A stretch of DNA of 64,000 nucleotides from Biscogniauxia marginata (Eukaryota > Ascomycota > Sordariomycetes > Xylariales > Xylariaceae). The first letter of the stretch is position 1. Each line of letters starts with the position of its first letter. This document shows positions 12,001-24,656 of the stretch, one piece after another. A model generated the notes under the pieces. It was given only the letters and a program-made list of their open reading frames with translations, was not told the DNA's origin and did not search any database. A program made the translations under genes and the position numbers. The stretch lies in assembly GCA_022695795.1 (NCBI GenBank), contig MU404178.1:1-64000 (forward strand). Direction: 5' to 3'.

Positions 12001-15000
12001 CTTTCGATGGCTTAGGACCTGTTGGTTGATATCCAGCACACGCAGATGTGTCGATATTCCTTCGAGCCCATCAGGCTCATCGATTTGCGTATATATATCC
12101 TGGAGTCGCTGTATTAATCGATCACGATCCTTAAGGCCATTCTTGTTCTCATCTACTTGACGGATGTGCTGTTCTAGATGGAATAAAGCTCGAGAGTACG
12201 CCTGGCAATCTACTGCGCGTTGTGAAATTAATTCCGCAGGAAACGAGTCCAAGACTTTCTGGACTTTATCTGTTGCAGCCGCATCTCTAGGGTTTTGATT
12301 TGGCGCGGCCCTTTTCAGCTGCACCCAACGCATGGCGTAGTCAAGGAATCGAAATATGGCCTGTGTGTATTAGCATACAAGGAGGAAAACTCAACTCGCT
12401 TTGGCTGTCTCATCTTACCTCGCAGCACAACTTTTTGTCTTCTCTCGCTGCATAAGTTGCATCGCTTGGCAACTCATGCTGAAGGACACTGAGTAGTTCG
12501 CGGAGAATATTGGCACGGTCTTCCTCCGGGATCTCCTCGCCAACAATCATGTGAACAATCAGGTACGGAAATAGAAACTCGGCTATGGACAGGTCCTTAA
12601 CACGGATTAAACGACACAATGGTTCAAATACAAGCTCAGCAAATGGAACCTGAGGTCGACGGAGACAGTCAAGGGTGAGATTTCGCAACCAGTTGCCATA
12701 CGTTTTGCCGGCAGAGAAAATAGGATATTCGGTAGGCGGCAGTGTCGTCGGCATTAATATATACCTAGATGTTAAAAAGGGGGTGAGTACCTCGCGGGCG
12801 CTCTCTGACATGGACAAGAATTTTCGGTAGATAGGAGCAGCCTCTCGTGACCCTTCCATTCTGACCGCCTCCTTTAAATCAGCTCTATCCAGAAGTTCTT
12901 GCATCGCGTAAGAGAGGTATCCTTGGAGCTTGGTGTCAGTCGTGGAAATGAAGGATTTGACCAGAACATGTTCTAAAAGGAATATGACGAAATCAATAGT
13001 TTCCCCGGGATCTTCGAAGTTGCTTGTGAGGACGATCTGCTTCTCCGCCCGGACGGTTTCTACACGGTTTGGATCTAAGCAGCCTACTAAGCCGATGCAT
13101 CGAGTACACAGGTCACTAATCTCGCTATGTACACTGTTATATCTAGACGCACAGTCTAGAAGAGCGCGAACGAGATTAGTGACAATCGAGTCTGGTTGTT
13201 CGCTGACGGAAGACGCCTGCAAATAGGCCTGCTGTTTTTGCAAATATGAGACAAGCTCCCTCAAGGCTTGCAGCACAACACCGGCATTCTCATGACATAT
13301 CCTCTCCGCCAGTAGAGAAAGGGCCATGCGATTGTCCACGGGTGTCCGAAGCTTGCTGAGCTTTGCTTCGATGTCAGATAGACCATTGATGTGGCTAAAT
13401 GACGGCAGCTTGCTGATCAAGGCTTCTAAAGTAGCCCGCTCTTTATCTAGCAGAGACTCGATCAAGTTTCGTGCCAACGTCTGCGTAGCATCGTCAAAGG
13501 TGCTCCAATAATGACTGATGAGGAAGAATGTCGTCTCAATGAGAGCCTCGATATCTTCCTCTTCCAGATGTAGAAGCATGGCAGCCCAGCACGAGAACGC
13601 TACAGAACGAAGTTCGTCATGGAACATGGCCGCGAGAATACAAGCAGAAATCTGTCGCTTTATCAACATATGCAGATCAACGCCAGCCTTCAGAGGGTCT
13701 TTTTACCTGTGGGCGAGCAATGCGGATGTAATGTCTTCCTGTCCTGACCATTTCCTCCATCGCCTTAATACAGCGCTTCCGTTCTAGCAATGGTGCTCGA
13801 ACGGTTGACACATCATTGATGATATCAGTCAACCGAGCCATCAAACCTAGGGCATGATGTTGCAAAAAGCGACCTGTCGAATGCGGCTTTTTCTGCTTCG
13901 ACTCGCCACTAGATGCTATGAGCATACTCGCCATCTGGCTTAAAGCGCTACGAATCTATGGGAAATCGTATGTTAGCGCGGACAGTGGTTACGATAAAGC
14001 TTGTTGGCTACTTACGTGAGGCTTGCGTGTTTCGTCTGCGTCGCCAGCAGCCTTTAGAAGTTCTAGAGCAGTTGTTAATGGTTCCATTCGGAGAAGATCA
14101 ACGAAACTGAAGCCATCAAAGTGAGGAGAAACATGTCTCAGTAGAGACATCGCATGTTCTTGAACGTCTGGAACCTCTTGTATAAGTAGGAGAGCTAATA
14201 TGCGGCCTAAATTGGCATTATCTAGGCAAGGTTGCCAGGGTTCATTTTCATCTCTGACTTCAGCAATCTTCTGAATGATGTCCGTCTTTTTAGTGAGAAC
14301 GAGCCATGGTAGAGCATCTTCTTGGATATAGATGAGTAACTGCGGGACCGTCAAGTCCAATATCTCCGCTAGCAATCGTGTAAGCTTAGGTCGTGATGTC
14401 ATGTCTTTAACTGCAGAGAATGCAAGGTATCTCCAAAATGGCCCAAAGAGTTGTTGCGAGGACATAGATCGCGAGCGCGCAAGCTTGACGATCTGCAGAT
14501 AATATATGTTAGAAAATAGAGATATCGTAGATTCATGTCCGCGTTACATACCTCGGTGAACGCAGTAGCTGAAATAATAGCGCTCTTGTGTCCTAAATAT
14601 TCGAGTAGCTTGACCAAAACCAAGTTCAGTTGATCATCAGGCACGACTCTAAGTTGATATTAGAACAAAGTTGCTCGGATAGTAGATGGTTAGCTCACCT
14701 CGCAACTTGAGACCAAGCCATAATACAAGTCTCCATGGTAGACGGTTGGTTCTGCTCGGATAGAGAGCGCAGAACGTTGAGCACAATTCCTCTGTTCTTT
14801 CTGATTACACTGGGGGTAGCTCGTGGATGCTTGGACTCCGCCAGGAATGCAGTAAGGGTCCGCCTACATTGTCGTTAACGCCTGGCTGCATAACAATCCG
14901 TCCATGATCACTTACCCGGCGGCAATACGTAACTCTCTCACAGAGCTCTGTAGTGACTTCAAGCACCATTGAGCGGCCGCAGAAACTTCCATGTCGAGAA

Positions 15001-17031
15001 ATTCGCAATCGTCACAATGTCTTGCTATACGCCTTAATGCTACCATGGCAGTCACCCGGGACCTTCGTGACTCTGTAAAATCCGGAAATTGCAGCAGGGA
15101 AGTGAATATCTCCATGGCCGACTTCTTCGCTGCGCTGTCTATACAGAAGGATGCTTCGACTCTACCCTGTACAGTTCTACACTCTGGACAGTCCAGCGTT
15201 GGAAACATGTCATCCCCGCCGCTGGCCATCACGAGCATATCATCTGCTGAACAACCCACGTGTCCAAGAAGCTGAATGACTAGGCATTTTTCAGACTCAG
15301 CAAGTTGTATAAAGCGAGATCTACGACGGTCAGAAATTTCGATAATACCAAAACAGATAGGGTCGACGTACTGTAGACCGGGCTGGAAGTCCGTGAGAGT
15401 AGCTTGTGGCTCGGCACCTACACTCCGCCATAATTGATCGATTAGTTTGGGTAGCGTTTTTGGTTGGCCGACCTTCCTGCGTTTTGACTGCGGCTCAACG
15501 TCCAAGCTATCAGCAGATTCGAGATGTAAAGTCTTAAATCGGCGGCGCAATTTTTCATCAGAGAATTGATTAGGTAGCACTGTAGCGTCTAGGGATGTAG
15601 GTACAGGGTCGGTAACTACTCGACGAAGAAGTTCTAAGCATCTCTATACCAAATTAGTAGCCATTTCATGTCAAATGTCTAGGATTCATACCCAGATGTC
15701 AGTGTCAACAGCAGCAGCGTCATCGTAAACGGTGAGTTTCTCTAGAGCTGGAATCAACTGCGACGTCACAAGCCGAGATACAGGCTTCAAGGTCAGGCAA
15801 GCTTCGGCGATTTTGACGAGGGATATGCAGAGCAAATGATCATCGGAGTCCACACTTTTCTTTGGTGTTAAATTTGCCCACAGCCGACTGGAAAGCTTCA
15901 GGCAGAAAAGCACTAATACCCCGTATGCCTTTTCCCGAACTGAATCGTCAATCTTATTCGCATCTTGGAACTCATCTAAAATCTGCAGGGTATTCTTCAA
16001 GAGCTGTGGTAGGCAACTGGGTAGCATGTACTGCCATCTATTCTGTGTTTCATGCAAGAGAAGGTAAGCGTCCAACAACCACGGGAGGTACTCCTGAAAA
16101 GTTGACACGATATCGAATTCCGAGCGCCTGAGTAGTATAGGCGCTGACAAGATCGACAGGAGCCCGGAAGCGTGCTGTAAAGCCTGGGATGCCAAAGGCA
16201 ATGTGTAGGTACATTGTTGCTGCAGGAGCTGAAAACTATCACACACTACGGACTCGAGAAAGGAGTCCGGAGGCAACTGTAGCTGCAATGGTATGTCTCG
16301 ATTTGTGGCAGGAGTTTTTAGATCTGTCAAATGGGTGATTACAGCTATAGAAAACGTCAGTAGAATTGTCCTACCACGAATTCAGAAATACAAGACATAC
16401 CATGATAGTTCTGTCTAAGATAAGATAGGAATTGTGGGATGGATGACCATAGGATACTCGTCTGGCAAGCAATCAGATAAAGATCGTGGAAGAAGGTCTC
16501 AATAGCCTCTGTCAGGTCAGCACAAGGACCACAACCAAGCATCTTGAGGACCTTTGGCAAGGTCCATATCCAGAGAGGTTCGCTGCCACGGAAGAGGAAA
16601 GCACCGGGCTCGGCGGTGGCAAGAAGAACTTCGGGCGTTTCTTTGATGGTGACTTTTAAGAAGCTGATCGCTCTTAAGGCATCTGCACGTAGCTGAGCTC
16701 GATCGGCGAAAGGATCATCCCACTTGAGGCCTTCGAGCACGACGCGAGCATAGACGTAAATCAGCATGTGGTTGTGTTCGGTGCGCTCTTGGGGCGACGC
16801 CAGAACTTCCGGTTGATCTTTCACTTTTTCGATGATGGTGAAGAACTTCTTTAGCTCAGCTGTCTCATCGGGCCGTGAGGATCTGGCGGAGGTTGAGATA
16901 TTCTCAACCAGCTGGGCAGCCAAGGTGGAGGGCGGCGGGGCATTGTTATTATTATTATTATTGCTCAGCGAGCCATTTGCGAGGTTCTCGCGACCAAGAG
17001 GTCCTGTCCTACCGTGAGAAGTGGGAGCCAT
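9071..17031 (-). CDS. uvsB: ATR/Mec1-family checkpoint kinase (UvsB)
   Basis: Phosphatidylinositol-3-kinase-related protein kinase that senses RPA-coated ssDNA and signals replication stress and DNA damage. Eleven exons splice in phase: 16401-17031, 15692-16344, 14916-15643, 14699-14863, 14552-14648, 14016-14492, 13707-13955, 12419-13651, 11886-12360, 11351-11834, 9071-11300. This gives 2473 residues, about the usual length for filamentous-fungal ATR. HEAT-like repeats fill the N-terminal two-thirds, then the FAT region, then the kinase domain. The ATP-binding segment YGLLVKPKDDLRTDQ lies near residue 2166; the catalytic loop GLGDRHGEN near 2315 is followed by HVDFN (DFG-equivalent). The FATC end reads NLAAMYIGWCPFL, the ATR/Mec1 form rather than that of ATM or TOR. 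Residues 24-30 are a poly-Asn run from a short ATT-type microsatellite. Introns are 48-60 bp. It diverges from COX16. Confidence 0.96.
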
Positions 17032-17533
17032 GATCTGCGACAGGAAGCACCATCGTAGAAGAGTCGCTCTGCAATGGACCCTGTCACAAGTTGGGACGCG
17101 TTTGACGCGAAGACGGTCGTCGCGGAACCACGTGAATCGATCAAATCCAGTAGCACTTTAGAAATCGATAATTAATTACATAATGAACCCGGGGAAACAT
17201 GATGTGGCCAAAGCGCCATACTTCGGGCTTCCCATGGCCCATGCATCCCATTGGCTTGGTTGGCTGGTCCATGCGCGTGATGTCACTACCTAACTCTACT
17301 ATGTACACTGGAGCTATCCGCAGTGGTGGTGGTGCCATTTGAGATTCCTCAATTTTGCGACAACATCTACCTATCCTCGAAGAACAATCGCAGGCTGAAC
17401 AAAGACACCAGAATCTGCAATTCGAAATAAATTTTATTATATCCGACTATACGCCTTGTGAAGGCTTTTGTGACTTTGGAATTGTCAATAATTAAGAACC
17501 GAGCCTCTAAACCGACTACCCGACAGACTGACG
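17032..17533. promoter_or_regulatory. Divergent promoter, ATR and COX16
   Basis: About 500 bp separate the ATG codons of ATR (minus) and COX16 (plus), so both promoters must lie here or overlap. I see no clear TATA box. The stretch near 17190-17280 is GC-richer with CCAT/ATGG repeats. Confidence 0.55.
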
Positions 17534-17944
17534 ATGGCCGTCTTTCAATCCAAGAAGTTTCGAGGTGCCGCCGACGCCAATACCTTCGCAGCCAGATATC
17601 GCGCTGTGATGGCCAAGCATCCTTTCTTGCTCTTTGGGCTCCCGTTCATGTCGTTAATTGTTGGCGGCTCCTTCATACTCACTCCTGCGACGGCTGTCCG
17701 CTACGAGAGACACGACCGAAGGGTCCGTCAGATGACTCGTGATGAAGAACTGGGAGTTGGCAAAGCGGGGAGAAGGGTCAACATGAAAGACGAATACTAC
17801 GTAAGATTGATTCCCGGAGAATTGTATATCTGGCTGGATACTGATGTGGGTATTGTCTCGCAGAGGCTGGCTGCCAAGGACCTTGATAATTGGGAGCAGA
17901 AACGCGTTAAGAGGCTCCCGGGAGAAAGCGACGGCGTACTATGA
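17534..17944 (+). CDS. COX16: Cytochrome c oxidase assembly protein Cox16
   Basis: Cox16 is a small mitochondrial inner-membrane protein needed for cytochrome c oxidase assembly. After removal of an intron at 17801-17863 (GTAAGA donor, CTCGCAG acceptor) the protein is 115 residues: a basic N-terminus, one transmembrane helix (about residues 29-50, LLFGLPFMSLIVGGSFIL), and the conserved C-terminal block RLAAKDLDNWEQKRVKRLPGE. The intron is 63 bp, a multiple of three and free of stops, so the unspliced frame stays open and would give a 136-residue protein with an inserted segment. The family pattern joins EYY directly to RLAA, which favours splicing. Confidence 0.93.
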   Translation: MAVFQSKKFRGAADANTFAARYRAVMAKHPFLLFGLPFMSLIVGGSFILTPATAVRYERHDRRVRQMTRDEELGVGKAGRRVNMKDEYYVRLIPGELYIWLDTDVGIVSQRLAAKDLDNWEQKRVKRLPGESDGVL

Positions 17945-20900
17945 TCGACATAGCCTAAGTACCAACAAGTTGGTCATGCCAAACTCCCGGTCTCAAACAT
18001 CGGACGGCCCCTAAGATCTCAGATCATATTTCTCTATCCAGAGATCGGGCGAGACCGGTCCTTCGGTACTCTACTATCGACACTGAAAGCCTAATACTGT
18101 CTTCCGAATCAAGGATGCCCTCCCAACAACGGCGGAAGAGATCCAAACTAGCAGCACCCTTTGAGCGTTATCTAGGAGTTTTATTTCTCCAATCTACCCC
18201 ATACGTGCGGGCGTGGCGAATATTATTGAGGATTCAACCCGACTTACGATGATCCATGGAAGGAAACGAAAGGTGGAGATGAACGTGGCGCTTGAGTCCA
18301 CGCTTCTTATATCTAGACATCAGAAGCCAACATTCAAAGTTCAGGACGGCATTCCATCGTGCTAGCTAGAGGCAGCCTTGGCCAAGCTTACTTCACGGCT
18401 GGACTACAGCCGGGCCATCATTTAACCTGGCCTTATTCATCCAACTTGAATAGGAGAAGTTGTTTGTCGCCTATCGGACGGTCTCGGTAGATGCTTGTTT
18501 CTGGCCAGCTAGTGGTTCGTGTCACCTGATGTCAGCCGTATACAGCATTATCCAAGCAACCACTTGAGTTTGTAAATCTTTACGTACATATCACGTACAT
18601 ATCACCAGGCTGTCAGACGCGGGAAACCAGTAGATGCATCAGATTTCTCTACTTGCTTATTCGAAGTCTACAAAAGAACGAATTATCAACTCGCGTAACC
18701 CCAATAGATGAAAATCAGCCAGGGGTCGGTAACACCTCGTGTGACCTCCTACGTAATTGTTCAGCTCCAAACAATCAACTGGTGTGCGATTTACATAGCA
18801 CTACTTACCTACCTACCTAGGTAGTATGAAACAAATATGGCATACTAATATGGATAGGAGCACGCATGGCTATAAGTTTATAAATTGAGTTTCCGGTAAA
18901 ATGTTATTTTAGGTTATAAGGTATAAAGGATTCAACCACTTCTCGGGCCTTGGCATTGACTCGTGATAGCGTGGGACGGTAAGTAGCCGACGGCCTATTT
19001 CAGCTACCGGTGATAGTTGAGCTAACGGAGCCGAGGGGATGGTTCGAGGATGTTTAAGCGAACGATCTATTGGCTAGTCTTACGGGCCATTCAAATCACT
19101 CCCAGCGCCATGTACCCTCTACAGCTTAGTGGAATTGATGGAACCCATACACTATAAGTAGCTAATGATTAGGTATGTATGAGGCTACAGCAATTTGGAA
19201 CGGCCCAGTCGCCCGGAGAGTTCGGCTTAGCATGAGAAACACACCACCCACCACCTAGCTTATGTAACAACCTGATGTTTTATGCTTTACATATAAGCCC
19301 ACCAGCAATTTGAGTTCCTTGCTAGCGGAAGTGTATAAAACCTTAAGACATACGTTTCCACATGAAACATCAGATGTGCAATAGAACGTCGGAGAAACAC
19401 GAACTGATATGTTTAAACGACGAAGTCAATTACACATTAAGTAAAGGTTACCTAAGTTCGGAATTTAATTCAATCGGGCATTTTCACTACTAAGGCTAAA
19501 ACCGTTTTCAACGTGTAGTAATCGCATGACTGCAGGTGTCCAAAGTAACCAACCTCCCTACCTAGGTTATGTAGTACTATAGGTACTTACAACGCGTTGG
19601 ATAGTCAGTCTGACATCAGCGACAGAGCCTGCTGTCTCTTCGGTTTTCTTTTTAGGTACCTTCTTAATTGCTCCTTGTATGGTACACTCAGCCTCGCAGA
19701 GGAATGTCCCGAATTCCTGTATTTCTACGTACATGCACCACGTACTTCCGTATACCTACCTACTTCACTTACATACATTGATCCGCACTCTGCATTTGCG
19801 TTTGCGTTTGCGTACCTACATGGACCAAACACATCATATGCATACCTACCTAAGTATGTAGACCCTCCCTGTCGAAGATCACTTTAATTGAACGATAGCT
19901 GTCTACTGCAAGGAAAATGCCCGATGCGGTACGTATTATAGTGCCGATGAAGCCCTGAATATCTGATCTCGACGAACTGGTCGGAGCGGGGAATCATGTT
20001 TCATTTGGGTTCTTGAACTGCTTTCCAGAACCAGTTTGGATTGTCGTCTTCCGTCATCGCCGAGCAAGGATCGACAGATCTGCCAGGCCTATGGGATCAT
20101 AGTCTCCCGCACCCCAGCCTTATCGCCCGGTTTCTCTTCCTTGCTGGCTCGGCCATGCTGGAATCCTCCAGTCCTTCTCACCCAAACATCCGGACCTACT
20201 TGTAAGCACTCAGCAAGCGGGCGTAAGAGCTTGCGTGGATGCCGCATTCGTCCAATCCAACGGTAAGAAGCAACACCCGGCCGGCTTAGTCCGAGGAGAA
20301 AGTCGGATAAGTCAACCCATTAGGTGGTAGATAGTGCCTTGGCCAAGGACCTGGACAGCGAGAAATCTTGCATACTCGGGCTCGTCCAACTCAAATAGCG
20401 ACGGGGTGTCCACCATCCCATCCCAGCTCGCCGGACTACGAACTATGACTCCATGACTAATGTAGACAAGTACCTACGCACATGTAGGCCATATACCAAG
20501 CCACCGGGGTTCAGCCAAGCTTCTGAGACATGCGGTCAAGTGATTCACAGGGCCTATGACAGGGCGTATACGTCTTACTGCCACTATTGATTCCCTCTTC
20601 AGTAGAGCTGATAGCAATCGAAGCTAGAGCGGAGTCATCGGTCGGATCATGTGCCAATGTTCCTGGTCTAGTGCGAACTGGACAATAAGCTTTTGTTCTT
20701 TAATTCACGCCGGCCGCGGTGGGTGGAAAGACATCAGCTGCAAGGCACCATTTTTGCCTGTTCTTCAACCGCGGCGATCTTCAGGAACAACCGGGAAAGG
20801 GTTGGTCGCATTATGATTATTAAACCCAGCCCATGCCCCCCCTCCATCCCCTGGGTCCCGAGAATAAAGAGAAGCTCTCTCTCTGTGCTCTTCAGCCCGT

Positions 20901-21073
20901 CTCAGGTGTTGTGTTTGAGATATCACATATACATATACAAATCAACACCCACCCCGGCCTCTGGACTCTTAATTCGTATCCAACCAAGCCTCACCTCCCT
21001 ACCTCACTCGCTTGAGGAGCCTTCGTTAAAAAAGAACACTCATTATATCGCCTAGGTTCTGACGACTGTCGCC
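17945..21073. other. Long intergenic region, no supported gene
   Basis: About 3.1 kb without a convincing coding frame on either strand; the longest frames (19597-19887, 20036-20266, 20693-21055) are short, compositionally random and lack splice context. TACCTACCTAGGTA-like motifs occur at 18805-18825 and 19555-19590, and a TTTGCG triplicate at 19795-19812. The last 300 bp are pyrimidine-rich and probably the promoter/5' UTR of the downstream gene. Confidence 0.55.
19795..19812. repeat. TTTGCG short tandem repeat
   Basis: Three consecutive copies of a TTTGCG hexamer. Confidence 0.85.
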
Positions 21074-21709
21074 ATGCCACTCTTTCACAAGAAATCTAAG
21101 AGCAGCCTCTGCAGCAAGAAGGGCAGCAGCGAGGACCAGTCTTTCCACACGAGGAAATGGAGCTCCTCTAGCACCCTATCGCAAGCCTCGTCGAGCAGCT
21201 CTCACAGCAGGCCCGCATGCTACGACCCCCTCTCCTTACACCCACCCCTGACTCTCAATACGTCGCCGCACATCATCCCCGAGTACGATGTGGCCCGGTA
21301 CCAAGAAGCCGAGGAGCGCGAGAGTCGATTCTTCGGCCGGACACGGCACGCCGAGGAGCACATCCAAGACTCGTCCGACTATTCGCCCACGAAGGGGAAG
21401 AATTGCTGTTTCGAGCGGCCAAAGGGGCGGTCGTACCTCTACGACCAGAACGCGCAGTGGCCCCTGAAAGATTGGCAGGCCGTGCCGCCGGGCCTGGCCG
21501 AGCTGGACGCCTCATCGGCTGCTAACCCGCAGGGCCTGTCGCCGCCACCCCTGACGCACCAGCGTCGCAACACAGATTGGATGCACGATTCGGATGTCTT
21601 CGTCAAGCGCGGGGCGTGGAAGCGTCGGGGCATCGTCTTCCACCTCGATTCGGAAGATGAGGAGCAGCAAGAGCAGCATTTTGAGCTGCCGGACGAGGAA
21701 ATGAGATGA
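21074..21709 (+). CDS. Serine-rich hypothetical protein
   Basis: Single-exon frame of 211 residues, family not recognised. The N-terminus is basic and serine-rich (MPLFHKKSKSSL, then runs of Ser to about residue 48), suggesting a disordered, phosphorylatable segment. The middle is charged (YQEAEERESRFFGR), followed by a more ordered stretch with Trp/Pro (YLYDQNAQWPLKDWQAVPPG, about residues 123-142). A second Trp-containing block near residue 170 leads to an acidic, Glu/Gln-rich C-terminus. There is no signal peptide or membrane helix. The long pyrimidine-rich leader upstream and codon-position GC bias support a real gene. Antisense frames over the same span mirror this bias. Confidence 0.65.
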   Translation: MPLFHKKSKSSLCSKKGSSEDQSFHTRKWSSSSTLSQASSSSSHSRPACYDPLSLHPPLTLNTSPHIIPEYDVARYQEAEERESRFFGRTRHAEEHIQDSSDYSPTKGKNCCFERPKGRSYLYDQNAQWPLKDWQAVPPGLAELDASSAANPQGLSPPPLTHQRRNTDWMHDSDVFVKRGAWKRRGIVFHLDSEDEEQQEQHFELPDEEMR

Positions 21710-22751
21710 ACAATGCCCATCACTCTCATTTACAATCGCTACGCACCTCGTCTCCGCCTCATCTTAATACCACACTTAAACACATACACGCGCACACGCC
21801 GGACACTTACTCATCTATCATCTCTCATCTATCGACCTACAATTTTCTCTTCCAACCTTTGTTATTACTAGCAGTCACACGAATCTAACGAATGCACGAT
21901 TTCTTATCATATCTTTCTTTTCCCCCCTTGACCTCTTAAATCATGAACCGGGAAATGGGCGGAGTAACACAGCAAAGGCAATGGAAACGAAAAAAAAGGG
22001 GAAATTTGACAAAACTGGTTTTATTACTACAGGCAGGCCACCATTATAGAAAGGGGATAAGGGCTCAGGTCACTCGGTTTCGGGATCGGGGGACGCGAAA
22101 TAACTGTTTACTGGATTTACAGTTGACTGCGCCGGCTGGCTGCGCTGTACGGATTGTCTCCCACTCAATATCATCTAATCTACTAGGGTTTGGTAATTTT
22201 TTTACACATTAGGGGTGTAAAAACAAAAGAGGGAAGAAACACATGATACCAATTTGTTTTTTTTTTTTTTACTACCTCTTCTTCTTCAAAAGAAGCGTTA
22301 CACTATACGTATCAAGTTTGTAATTATCATCCGAAAAACAAAAATATTCACATGTTAACAACATTCAAATCACAAGCAAGATTCGATCTTTCTTATTCGT
22401 GTGTAACTTGAAATGAAAAGTTTTCCCTTTCGCCCATGTCTCGCTTACAACACGATCCGAAGCCTCACTTCACCTTGACAAAAAAAATTTTCGGCTTTCG
22501 CCTTTCGAATACGAAAAATTTGCCCTCAGGTGCGTAGTTACCTGGTAGTTAATCTAGGCGACGACGATCAATTCGTATTGGGACAACTTACGAGACGAAA
22601 CGCAAATGAAAATCCACCAATCTATCTTGCCTTGCCTACCTCCTAATCTTTTCAGCTGGGTAGACAATTTTCAATAGCTCAAATCTTTTCCTAATGAGAC
22701 GCCTGTCTGCCTGTCTGTTTATCTCTCTACATATCTCTCTCTACTTGTCTA

Positions 22752-22780
22752 TTCTTTCTTTCTTTCTTTCTTTTCTTTTC
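22752..22780. repeat. TTTC microsatellite
   Basis: Tandem tetranucleotide TTTC/CTTT with minor interruption. Confidence 0.85.
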
Positions 22781-23633
22781 ACTTAAAAAAATTTTTGGGG
22801 TAAAAAAAAAAACCCCTCCATTTATTTAATACTCGTGTTTGTATCTCCGCCGGGACCGGACCTAGCCGTACTTCATAATGCAGTGGACCTCCCCCATGTG
22901 GAAAAACGTGGGCGTTTACGGCACAAGAAAAAAAAAAGCCTCTTCCGCATTAAGATATGTCGTAATGTTATTAGTAGGAAGAGATAAAATATAGAGAGAA
23001 CAACGGGTTAAGACATATTTTTTCATTGTTTCGGGCATGACAAGAAGGTTTCAATGCGGGTACTAGTTAAATACCTACAAGGTAGGCAGGTAGGCAGGCA
23101 GGCAAGTCAGTCGGTCACGAGGGCAAGAAGGAGGAGAGACATCTATCTGTCTTGTCTGTCTGTTTGCCTATAAGTCTAATGTGTCCCTTGCATTACGATG
23201 AAGTATCTGAGACATAGAAATACTCGACGAACCACACAAGACCACATATACACACAAACATAAAAAAGGGGGAAAGGGGGAGACGCACACACTTAAAACG
23301 TGATACATTTTCTATTATCATTCTCTACTCCTTGCTTTTTGTCTTAACTATCTCTTCCCGTATCCGTTGACCTCGTGTAAAGTATAGTGTATACATGCTA
23401 ACTATATTGACTGGACTCAGCTCTAGTCAGGTCCGCGTGACATATGCGTGGCGTTCCTGTCAAAAACGCCGCAAGTCAGGGGGGGGCGGGGGTGTGGTAG
23501 GGTAGGTATAGATAGTTAAACGCTCTTTCAGAGATAGAAAAAGAAAAAGACATTGTACTCTATATAATGTAATCATTGTGAAGATATAAAAAAGCGCAAA
23601 TATTTTTTAAAAAGCACATTTCTGAAGCCAAGT

Positions 23634-23651
23634 ACCTACCTAGGTAGGTAA
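23634..23651. repeat. Palindromic TACCTAGGTA-type element
   Basis: TACCTACCTAGGTAGGTA is a perfect 18-base inverted repeat. The same core recurs in most intergenic spaces of this window, for example at 18812-18822, 44863-44875, 45112-45123, 58633-58648 and 62900-62913. Confidence 0.85.
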
Positions 23652-23894
23652 TTAAGGTACATCCTATGTATCTGTGGCTAGCGTTGAAGATAAGGTGACG
23701 TGTGTATTATATAAAGCAAGAATATTGAATATAGCAGAAAAAAAAGAGGACGAATACGTTGCGCCTAACCATACATTCCCCTCTTCTCATTTTCCGTTGA
23801 TAATATAAAACTATCTACCTAACCTATGCTATACCGTACATACCTAGCTACTACAAGTTTAGGCAAGTACCTACTCACATAGCACCTGGTTCTG

Positions 23895-23910
23895 TCTCTC
23901 TCTCTCTCTC
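23895..23910. repeat. CT dinucleotide repeat
   Basis: Eight consecutive TC/CT units in a pyrimidine-rich tract. Confidence 0.85.
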
Positions 23911-24656
23911 CCCTCTCGTTACACGTTCTCCTTTCCATGGAACATAAGGTCTGAAGGGGCGCCACAAACATCATCGTAGGTGCGCCGCCTTCTTCATAGT
24001 GCCCCGTTGTAGTAATAGGTTGACGACGAGAGATAAAGGGGGGGAGGGGGGAGACTATGTTTCAATTTCCCCCCTCCCCTCCATCTCACTCTCCCTTCCC
24101 ACAGCCCATCTCCAACTTGATTATAGTAGACTTTTTTTTTTGACTCGGATAGGTCGTCTAACGGCAGGCAATTGGAACAAGTTAAGTGAGCGAGCGAGCG
24201 AGCGGTGTGGAACTCCCCCCTCGAAACCAATCTCCCGGAGACACCCGTCCCCATGTGTGTTTTACCGTTTCATGTTTTTGAATTCTTACTCCCTCCGTAG
24301 ATAAAGTATAGCCCTAACCGTAGGCTGTCTTACAATCACGACCACGACCCCGATAATGGTCTATCATGATGTAAGAGCGGTGTTGCGCAATCGCGATCGA
24401 TCCTATCCTCTATCGCGTTGACTTGTGATCGCGATGCCCTCCCCCTCCTCCTCGTCATGAATTAGATTCCATCCAATGTAGTCCGATACCGGCAGAATGA
24501 GATAAGACACAGTCGAGGAGGAGAATAGGTCACAGGTCATAGGTTATAGGTCGTAGTTTGGATAGGAGGTACCTGCGTTGTCGTCGTCCTGGGTCATACA
24601 GCCTTGACAACGATGATACGACCCCCAGAACCCCCCTAACCCAACCCAATTCTTTC

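Larger units (their letters stand above)
21710..24656. other. Long low-complexity intergenic region
   Basis: About 2.9 kb with no supported gene. It holds a TTTC run (22752-22780), a CT run (23895-23910), poly-A/T tracts, AGGTAGGC repeats at 23083-23105 and a palindromic TACCTACCTAGGTAGGTA at 23634-23651. It probably contains the 3' UTRs of the flanking convergent genes. Confidence 0.6.
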
